From Paracoccaceae bacterium (GTDB lineage: Bacteria; Pseudomonadota; Alphaproteobacteria; Rhodobacterales; Rhodobacteraceae), in NCBI GenBank assembly GCA_028097405.1, contig JAOHEK010000002.1, positions 63,359 to 127,358 on the forward strand: a DNA stretch of 64,000 bases, given 5' to 3'. Both the position numbers and the translations under genes were made by a program. Shown here in pieces: positions 57,559 to 64,000 of this stretch (the stretch's first letter is position 1; the number at the start of each line of letters is the position of its first letter). A model generated the notes under the pieces. The model saw only the letters and a program-made list of their open reading frames with translations, was not told where the DNA came from and did not search any database.

Positions 57559-58455
57559 ATGCAGAAACGTAACCCTAGTAAATCACTGTCCGAGGAGATG
57601 AGCAAAGGCTCAGAACCTCGTGCGCTGTCTGCTGGTCTGTATTTGGTCTCAACCCCCTTGGGAAATGCGCGCGACATCACGCTTCGCGCTTTGGATGTGT
57701 TGCGCGCGGCGGATGTTCTGGCTGCCGAAGACACCCGCACCCTAAGGCGCCTGATGGAAATCCACGCGGTTCCCGTCGCTGGTCGCCGGATGATCGCCTA
57801 TCACGACCACTCCAGTCCACGCGATCGCGGCGCTGTGCTGGCAGCGTTAAGGGATGGCAAGACGGTTGCCTATGCGTCTGAAGCAGGCACACCCTTGGTC
57901 GCCGACCCGGGCTATCAATTGGTGCAGGACGCGCTTGAGGCCGAACATGACGTGATCCCGGTGCCCGGCCCCTCAGCGCTGATCGCAGCGATTACAGTGG
58001 CTGGTCTACCAAGCGACCGGTTCGCCTTCGTTGGCTTTCCGCCTGCGCAAAAGTCCGCTCGAAAGAAGTTTTTCGAAGCCTTGGTCAGTGAAAAGGGCAC
58101 GCTGGTTCTGTACGAAAGTCCAAAGCGTCTTGGGGCCACACTGGCTGTCGCGGGCGAGGTGATGGGCGAGGACCGCGCAGCCGTCGTCTGTCGCGAGCTC
58201 ACCAAGAAATTCGAAGAAACCCGGCGCAGCACGCTTGGGCAATTGGCCGCAGTTTACGCAGATACCCCGCCAAAAGGCGAGATCGTTTTGCTGATCGGGG
58301 CGGGCGATGACACTGCTGATCCAGCCCAGATCGAAGCCGCTTTGCGAAAAGCGCTGGAAACGCAGAAAATTAAAGACGCCGCCCGGGATGTTGCCGATGT
58401 CTACGGGGTGTCGCGCCGGGATCTCTATCAATTGGCCCTCAGCTTCGACAGCTAA
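57559..58455 (+). CDS. rsmI: 16S rRNA (cytidine(1402)-2'-O)-methyltransferase
   Basis: GLYLVSTPLGNARDITLRALDVLRAADVLAAEDTRTLRRL; YASEAGTPLVADPGYQLV. Confidence 0.95.
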   Translation: MQKRNPSKSLSEEMSKGSEPRALSAGLYLVSTPLGNARDITLRALDVLRAADVLAAEDTRTLRRLMEIHAVPVAGRRMIAYHDHSSPRDRGAVLAALRDGKTVAYASEAGTPLVADPGYQLVQDALEAEHDVIPVPGPSALIAAITVAGLPSDRFAFVGFPPAQKSARKKFFEALVSEKGTLVLYESPKRLGATLAVAGEVMGEDRAAVVCRELTKKFEETRRSTLGQLAAVYADTPPKGEIVLLIGAGDDTADPAQIEAALRKALETQKIKDAARDVADVYGVSRRDLYQLALSFDS

Positions 58456-58489
58456 TCCTTTATCAACACACTGCCCCTACACCCGTCAC

Positions 58490-58879
58490 ATGCCGTCCGG
58501 TTTTTCACCCTCCGATACCCGCGCCCTGCAAGGGGCCACCTCTTACCATGATGGTCTTGCTGCCGAAGATGCCGTTGAACGGCATTACTTGCACCAAGGC
58601 TACACGCTGGCCGAACGTCGTTGGCGCGGGCAGGGCGGTGAAATCGATTTAATCCTTCGCGATGGGCGCGGTTTCGTCTTTGTCGAAGTCAAAAAGGCGC
58701 GCACCCACGCTCGGGCGGCGGAACGTCTGTCGTCCCGGCAATTGCAACGCATTTGTGCTTCGGGCGAAGATTATTGTGGGCAAAAGGCTCCAGGCCGCTT
58801 CGTTGACATGCGTATTGATCTGGCAACCGTCGATGCCACCGGTCAAATCAACGTTCTGCCCAATATTTCGCAGTATTGA
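58490..58879 (+). CDS. yraN: YraN family endonuclease-like protein
   Basis: Start MPSGFSPSDTRALQGATSYHDGLAAEDAVERHYL at 58490; RWRGQGGEIDLILRDGRGFVFVEVKKARTHARA. Confidence 0.92.
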   Translation: MPSGFSPSDTRALQGATSYHDGLAAEDAVERHYLHQGYTLAERRWRGQGGEIDLILRDGRGFVFVEVKKARTHARAAERLSSRQLQRICASGEDYCGQKAPGRFVDMRIDLATVDATGQINVLPNISQY

Positions 58880-58956
58880 ACGCAAGCCCCTTAGAAATCG
58901 CACATTGCAGCTTGCCGCGCCTTGGGCCAGAAACGCCTTAACAGCAGGAGGCGTGC

Positions 58957-59892
58957 ATGAAAGTTGCCATTCAAATGGACCCCATCGGAGCGATCGACAT
59001 CGCAGCCGATTCCACTTTTCGTCTGGCCGAGGAAGCGCAGGCGCGGGGGGGCGAGCTGTTCTATTACCATCCCGACAAACTGGCGTGGAACGAAGGCCAA
59101 GTCACCGCACGCGGTTGGCCGTTGACAGTGCGCCGCACTGTCGGTGATCACTTTACACTTGGTCAAGAAGTCACCGTGGCACTTGATGATTTCGACGTGG
59201 TCTGGCTGCGTCAGGATCCACCCTTCGACATGGGCTATATCACGACCACCCATATTCTGGACCGTTTGAAGAATGTCCTTGTGGTCAACAATCCGGTTTG
59301 GGTGCGGAATTATCCTGAAAAACTTCTTGTTCTGGACTTTCCTGACCTGACACCGCCCACACTAATCGCCCGCGATCTGGACGCCATCCGTGATTTCCGC
59401 GAAACTCACGACGACATCATAGTGAAACCGCTGTACGGCAACGGTGGTGCAGGCGTCTTCCGCTTAAAACCCGGTGACAACAATCTTGTGTCGCTTCACG
59501 AGATGTTCACCGGCATCAACAATGAACCGCTGATCGCCCAAAAGTTCCTGCCCGATGTCTCGAACGGCGACAAACGTATCATTCTGATCGACGGTGAGCC
59601 GATCGGTGCGATTAACCGAGTTCCACCTGCAGGCGAAACCCGTTCGAACCTTCATGTCGGGGGTCGGGCTGAAAAGATCGGCCTTACCGCGCGCGACAAA
59701 GAAATTTGCGCTGCCATCGGGCCGCTTTTGCGCGAAAAAGGGCAGGTTTTCGTCGGTATCGACGTGATTGGCGACTACCTGACCGAAATCAACCTGACCT
59801 CGCCTACTGGCATTCAGGAACTTGAACGCTTCGACGGCACCAATGTCGCTGGTGCAATTTGGGACGCGATCGAGGCGCGCCTGAAGGCCTAA
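58957..59892 (+). CDS. gshB: Glutathione synthase
   Basis: [67 protein letters not shown]. Confidence 0.96.
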   Translation: MKVAIQMDPIGAIDIAADSTFRLAEEAQARGGELFYYHPDKLAWNEGQVTARGWPLTVRRTVGDHFTLGQEVTVALDDFDVVWLRQDPPFDMGYITTTHILDRLKNVLVVNNPVWVRNYPEKLLVLDFPDLTPPTLIARDLDAIRDFRETHDDIIVKPLYGNGGAGVFRLKPGDNNLVSLHEMFTGINNEPLIAQKFLPDVSNGDKRIILIDGEPIGAINRVPPAGETRSNLHVGGRAEKIGLTARDKEICAAIGPLLREKGQVFVGIDVIGDYLTEINLTSPTGIQELERFDGTNVAGAIWDAIEARLKA

Positions 59893-61400
59893 GGCACTCC
59901 GGCCACGATCCGGTAACTTAAGGCTTCGGCGATGTCGTCGGTCGCGACATCCGCGCGTCCGTCCAAGTCGGCAATCGTCCGTGCCACGCGGATCACGCGG
60001 TGATAGCCTCGCGCCGATAGTCCAACCCGTTCAGCCGCTTGAGCCAACAGTTTGCGCCCGTCTTCACTCGGCGCGGCAACCTCATCCAACAAAGCCCCGC
60101 TTGCATCGGCATTGACCGTCACATCCGCGACGTCAGAATATCGCGCGCGCTGCCGCTCACGCGCCTCGGTCACGCGGTCGGCCACAATGGCGGAAGCATC
60201 GCCCGTGGCGGGCATGTCCAAATCCTGAAACGACACAGGCGGCACTTCGGCCCGCAAGTCAAACCGGTCCATCAAGGGCCCCGATATCCGCCCCATATAA
60301 TCCGCCCCACACCCCGGTACCCGCGCGCAAGCTCGCGCCGCATCTGCCAAGTAGCCGCATTTGCAAGGATTTGCCGCCGCGACCAGCAGGAAACGGCACG
60401 GATACCGCACATGGGCATTGGCACGCGCGACCGTCACATCTCCGGTTTCAATCGGCTGTCGCAGGGTTTCCAGCACATTGCGGCTGTATTCAGGGAACTC
60501 GTCCATGAAGAGCACACCGTTATGAGCCAATGAAATCTCGCCCGGTTTTGCACCTTTGCCACCGCCCACAATCGCCGCCATTGATGCGGTGTGGTGCGGG
60601 GCCCGAAACGGACGCACGCGCGATATCCCACCGTCGTCAATCATCCCAGCCAGCGAATGCACCATTGAGGTTTCAAGTGCTTCTTCCGGCGACAGTGGCG
60701 GCAAAATCCCCGGCAACCGCGCCGCCAACATTGACTTACCTGATCCCGGCGAGCCAACCATCAGCAAGTGATGCCGCCCTGCAGCTGCGATTTCCAAAGC
60801 GCGTTTGGCCCGTTCCTGTCCTTTTACCTCGCGCAAGTCCGGCCCGGTCGCGTTCCGCACCACTTCGCCCGGCACACTAAGATCCAAGACCCGCTCACCT
60901 GTGATGTGCTGGATCACGTCGCCAAGGCTCTTCGCCGCCACAACCGACGTGGCACCAACCCAAGCCGCTTCCGGCCCCGAGGCCGCCGGGCAGATCAACC
61001 CGCGCTCGGCTTCGGCTGCTGCCAATGCTGCAGGTAAGGCCCCGGTCACCGGCACCAGATCACCGTCCAGCGACAATTCACCCAATGACACCAGACCCTC
61101 GACCGCATCCTTTGGCAAAATGTCGATGGCCGCCAGCAAGGCCAGCGCAATGGGCAAATCAAAGTGCGACCCTTCCTTTGGCATGTCCGCTGGTGACAGG
61201 TTCACCGTGATCCGCCGCGACGGCAGGCTGATAGACAGAGCGGTTAGGGCCGCACGCACCCGCTCGCGGGCCTCGCTGACGGCTTTGTCTGGCAATCCGA
61301 CGATCAAGAAGTGGGGCATACCCGGCGACAGCGCACATTGAACGTCGACCAAACGCCCCTCAATGCCTTCAAATGCAACGGTATATGTATGGGAAACCAT
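59889..61400 (-). CDS. comM: YifB/ComM family Mg-chelatase-like AAA ATPase
   Basis: [70 protein letters not shown]. Confidence 0.95.
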   Translation of the reverse strand: MVSHTYTVAFEGIEGRLVDVQCALSPGMPHFLIVGLPDKAVSEARERVRAALTALSISLPSRRITVNLSPADMPKEGSHFDLPIALALLAAIDILPKDAVEGLVSLGELSLDGDLVPVTGALPAALAAAEAERGLICPAASGPEAAWVGATSVVAAKSLGDVIQHITGERVLDLSVPGEVVRNATGPDLREVKGQERAKRALEIAAAGRHHLLMVGSPGSGKSMLAARLPGILPPLSPEEALETSMVHSLAGMIDDGGISRVRPFRAPHHTASMAAIVGGGKGAKPGEISLAHNGVLFMDEFPEYSRNVLETLRQPIETGDVTVARANAHVRYPCRFLLVAAANPCKCGYLADAARACARVPGCGADYMGRISGPLMDRFDLRAEVPPVSFQDLDMPATGDASAIVADRVTEARERQRARYSDVADVTVNADASGALLDEVAAPSEDGRKLLAQAAERVGLSARGYHRVIRVARTIADLDGRADVATDDIAEALSYRIVAGVP

Positions 61401-61436
61401 AGGCCTCGGACGTTTTCGTCGTTCTGACCAATCGTT

Positions 61437-61452
61437 GTTAACGAAGAGTTAA
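61437..61452. promoter_or_regulatory. Candidate CtrA binding site upstream of comM
   Basis: Plus strand GTTAACGAAGAGTTAA = minus strand TTAA-CTCTTCG-TTAAC, exact TTAA-N7-TTAAC. Confidence 0.6.
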
Positions 61453-61542
61453 TTTTCGCGTGAATAATTAACATAGTACATACCCGCGAAGCCTGCAGAC
61501 GTGCGAGGCTCGGATATTGTTGAATAAAGCGCCAAATTGTTT

Positions 61543-61572
61543 TGATCCAAACCGCAGTTGGCTTCGTAACAA
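61543..61572 (+). promoter_or_regulatory. Candidate RpoE-type promoter upstream of rpoHII
   Basis: TGATCC-N18-TAACAA; resembles the R. sphaeroides sigma-E promoter form as recalled. Confidence 0.55.
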
Positions 61573-61599
61573 TTAAAACAGCGAGAGATGAGGACCACC

Positions 61600-62475
61600 A
61601 TGTTTGACAGCAGCCTCGACCGGAACTTTTCGCAAAAAGCGATGCGCGCTGAACTTTTGGACGCGGAAACCGAGTTGGAACTGGCCTATGCTTGGCGGGA
61701 TCACAGAGACGAACAGGCTCTGCACCGTTTGATCACTGCTTACATGCGCCTCGCGATTTCAATGGCCTCAAAATTTCGCCGTTATGGCGCTCCGATGAAC
61801 GATCTGATCCAAGAAGCCAGCTTGGGTTTGATGAAAGCTGCCGACAAATTCGATCCTGATCGTGGCGTGCGATTTTCGACCTATGCGGTTTGGTGGATCA
61901 AAGCGTCGATCCAAGATTATGTGATGCGCAATTGGTCTATGGTGCGAACCGGGTCAACCTCGTCGCAAAAGTCGTTGTTCTTTAACCTGCGCCGGGTGCA
62001 GGCGCGGTTGGAACGCGAAGCGGCTGCCGAGGGTGACAAGCCGAACAGGCAGGTTCTGCGCGAATTGATCGCGATAGAAGTCGGCGTCCCGCTTCGTGAC
62101 GTTGAAATGATGGAAGGACGGCTGTCAGGGTCAGACTTTTCGCTTAACGCCACCCAAACGTCGGACGAGGACGGGCGCGAATGGATCGACACTCTGGCCG
62201 ACGACGGGGATGCGCAGTCCGAACAGGTCGAACAAGCCAAAGATATCGATACATTGCGCATCTGGCTGGTCGAAGTCATGTCCGGACTAAGCGAGCGTGA
62301 ACGGTTTATTGTGAAGGAACGCAAATTGCGCGACACTCCTCGCACGCTGGAATCACTTGGAACCGAGCTTAAGCTGTCAAAAGAACGGGTCCGTCAGCTT
62401 GAGGCGGCGGCGTTTGGCAAAATGCGCAAGATGCTCGAAACGCAATCACAGGAAGTGCACGAATTTTTCGTCTGA
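61600..62475 (+). CDS. rpoH: RNA polymerase sigma-32 factor, RpoHII-like
   Basis: Likely start MFDSSLDRNFSQKAMRAELLDAETELELAYAWRDHRDEQALHRLITAYMRLAISMASKFRRYGAPMNDLIQEASLGLMKAADKFDP; RFSTYAVWWIKASIQDYVMRNWSMVRTGSTSSQKSLFFNLRR RpoH box. Confidence 0.95.
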   Translation: MFDSSLDRNFSQKAMRAELLDAETELELAYAWRDHRDEQALHRLITAYMRLAISMASKFRRYGAPMNDLIQEASLGLMKAADKFDPDRGVRFSTYAVWWIKASIQDYVMRNWSMVRTGSTSSQKSLFFNLRRVQARLEREAAAEGDKPNRQVLRELIAIEVGVPLRDVEMMEGRLSGSDFSLNATQTSDEDGREWIDTLADDGDAQSEQVEQAKDIDTLRIWLVEVMSGLSERERFIVKERKLRDTPRTLESLGTELKLSKERVRQLEAAAFGKMRKMLETQSQEVHEFFV

Positions 62476-63290
62476 CGGTTCTCTGCCTTGCCACTGCTCT
62501 GCCGCTGTCTGCGGCAGAACTTGATCCGAATGCCGACGACATCGCTCAAGCCTTTCGGGGCGCCCGTGTCGTAATGCTGGGCGAAGTCCACGACAATCCA
62601 GCCCATCACGCCCTGCAAGCGCGGATCGTGGCAGACTTGAACCCAAGCGCGCTGGTCTTCGAAATGATCGAACCCGCGCAGGCCCGTTCGATTTCCCCTG
62701 ATATGCGTTCTGACGCAAATGCGTTGGGCGATGCACTTGAATGGGAAGCTCGAGGCTGGCCCGACTTTGACATGTACCACACGATTTTCACCGCGGCCCC
62801 GGACGCAGACATCTTTGGCGGCGCTTTGCCGCGTGAAACCGTTCGCGCGGCCGTAAGCGACGGCGCGGCACAGGTCTTCGGCGCGGCCTCCAGCCTCTTT
62901 GGTCTTGATGATCCGTTGGACACAGACGAACAATCCACTCGCGAGGCGCTGCAACAAACCGCTCACTGCAACGCTCTGCCTGAAAATCTACTGCCGGGCA
63001 TGGTCGACGCACAACGCCTGCGCGACGCTGCTTTGGCGCAAGCCGTTGTCAATGCACTGCAACAGGGCACACCCGGTCCAATCGTCGTCATTGCCGGAAA
63101 TGGTCACGTGCGCGAAGACTGGGGCATCGCAAATGCCTTGCGCCACTACCTTGAAATCACGGGTGAAACTGCCAAGATCGCAACACTTGGACAGTTCGAA
63201 GGCGCCGCACCCGAAGCGCCATCCCTGACCCATTGGGTCGTTACCGAAGCCATTCAGCGCGACGAAGACCCCTGCGACGCCTTCCGCTAA
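62463..63290 (+). CDS. ChaN family lipoprotein-like/exported protein; probable non-ATG start
   Basis: Track ORF begins at 62574, but the same frame reads upstream (I/M)FRLTVLCLATALPLSAAELDPNADDIAQAFRGARVVMLGEVHDNPAHHALQ, a signal peptide plus ChaN motif. Confidence 0.75.
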   Translation: MFRLTVLCLATALPLSAAELDPNADDIAQAFRGARVVMLGEVHDNPAHHALQARIVADLNPSALVFEMIEPAQARSISPDMRSDANALGDALEWEARGWPDFDMYHTIFTAAPDADIFGGALPRETVRAAVSDGAAQVFGAASSLFGLDDPLDTDEQSTREALQQTAHCNALPENLLPGMVDAQRLRDAALAQAVVNALQQGTPGPIVVIAGNGHVREDWGIANALRHYLEITGETAKIATLGQFEGAAPEAPSLTHWVVTEAIQRDEDPCDAFR

Positions 63291-63340
63291 AGCCAGGTCC
63301 CTGCTTGCCGAACCCTGCGAAGCCGCTTACCTCTAGGGGC

Positions 63341-64000
63341 ATGTTACAAGGACAACGCATTCTTCTGATCGTGGGCGGCGGTATCGCGGCGTTTAAATCG
63401 CTGGAACTGATCCGCCTGATCCGCAAAGCGGGCGGCCTCGTCACGCCTGTGTTGACGCGCGCGGCGCAGGAATTTGTCACGCCGCTTTCCGCTTCGGCAC
63501 TGGCCGCAGACAAAGTCTACACTGATCTCTTCGATCTGACCGACGAAGCCGAAATGGGCCATATCGAACTGTCACGCTCCGCAGACCTGATCGTCGTGGC
63601 ACCCGCCACCGCCGATCTGATGGCAAAGATGGCAGGGGGGCACGCGAATGATCTGGCCTCGACCGTTTTGATGGCGACTGACACGGACGTCCTGATCGCG
63701 CCTGCGATGAACGTACGCATGTGGCTGCATCCCGCCAATCAGCGCAACATCGCCACTCTGGAATCCGACGGCATCACCCGCATTGGCCCCGATGAAGGCG
63801 ACATGGCCTGCGGCGAATTCGGCCCCGGTCGTATGGCCGAACCTCAGGCCATTTTCGACGCTATCCAAGCGCGCCTCGGCGCTGGCCCGTTAATCGGCAA
63901 ACATGTTATCGTGACCTCTGGCCCAACCCACGAACCCATTGATCCCGTGCGTTATATCGCCAACCGATCTTCCGGTGCGCAAGGCAGCGCCATCGCGGCA
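63341..64000 (+). CDS. coaBC: Bifunctional phosphopantothenoylcysteine decarboxylase/phosphopantothenate--cysteine ligase (partial, runs off right edge)
   Basis: MLQGQRILLIVGGGIAAFKSLELIRLIRKAGG; PAMNVRMWLHPANQRN; VIVTSGPTHEPIDPVRYIANRSSGAQG. Confidence 0.93.
   Translation, partial: MLQGQRILLIVGGGIAAFKSLELIRLIRKAGGLVTPVLTRAAQEFVTPLSASALAADKVYTDLFDLTDEAEMGHIELSRSADLIVVAPATADLMAKMAGGHANDLASTVLMATDTDVLIAPAMNVRMWLHPANQRNIATLESDGITRIGPDEGDMACGEFGPGRMAEPQAIFDAIQARLGAGPLIGKHVIVTSGPTHEPIDPVRYIANRSSGAQGSAIAA

Noticed and set aside
1-64000. CRISPR arrays, IS elements, prophage or toxin-antitoxin modules
   Set aside because: No regularly spaced direct repeats, transposase, phage structural or TA-type ORFs were recognised by eye.

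Overview
The window looks like an alphaproteobacterial chromosome segment, probably Rhodobacteraceae/Roseobacter-like judging from gene content, RpoHII-type sigma-32 and moderate GC. It was read by eye, with no database search. About 1-29.5 kb is a dense carboxylate/sugar-acid catabolic region. It holds two tripartite tricarboxylate (TctABC) transporters, one TRAP transporter, an orphan leaderless DctP-like protein, SLC13 and AEC permeases, three Gfo/Idh/MocA oxidoreductases, two 3-hydroxyisobutyrate-dehydrogenase-like proteins and a GntR regulator between two divergent operons. About 29.8-33.3 kb is an LPS-core block (WaaA, KdkA-like kinase, GT4). About 33.3-44.3 kb has a DUF3179 protein, then a CUT2-type sugar ABC transporter with SDR, HyuA, HyuB and an FAD oxidoreductase, behind a perfect LacI-type palindrome. 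About 44.2-48.1 kb has a compact FAAL-ACP-methyltransferase operon, a DUF4189-like secreted protein and tRNA-Leu(CAG). About 48.2-64 kb is mostly housekeeping (tadA, trpS, murJ, glnD, LpoA-like, rsmI, yraN, gshB, comM, rpoH, chaN, coaBC). The most interesting leads are: stem-loops directly after all four transporter substrate-binding-protein genes that are followed by co-directional genes; a duplicated GntR operator; a leaderless DctP coupled to a beta-propeller protein; a rhomboid that has apparently lost its catalytic residues; a perfect CtrA-type site upstream of comM; an RpoE-like promoter upstream of rpoHII; a FAAL-ACP-methyltransferase unit without a megasynthase; and a 21-codon micro-ORF coupled by ATGA overlap. 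No CRISPR array, IS element or prophage was seen.
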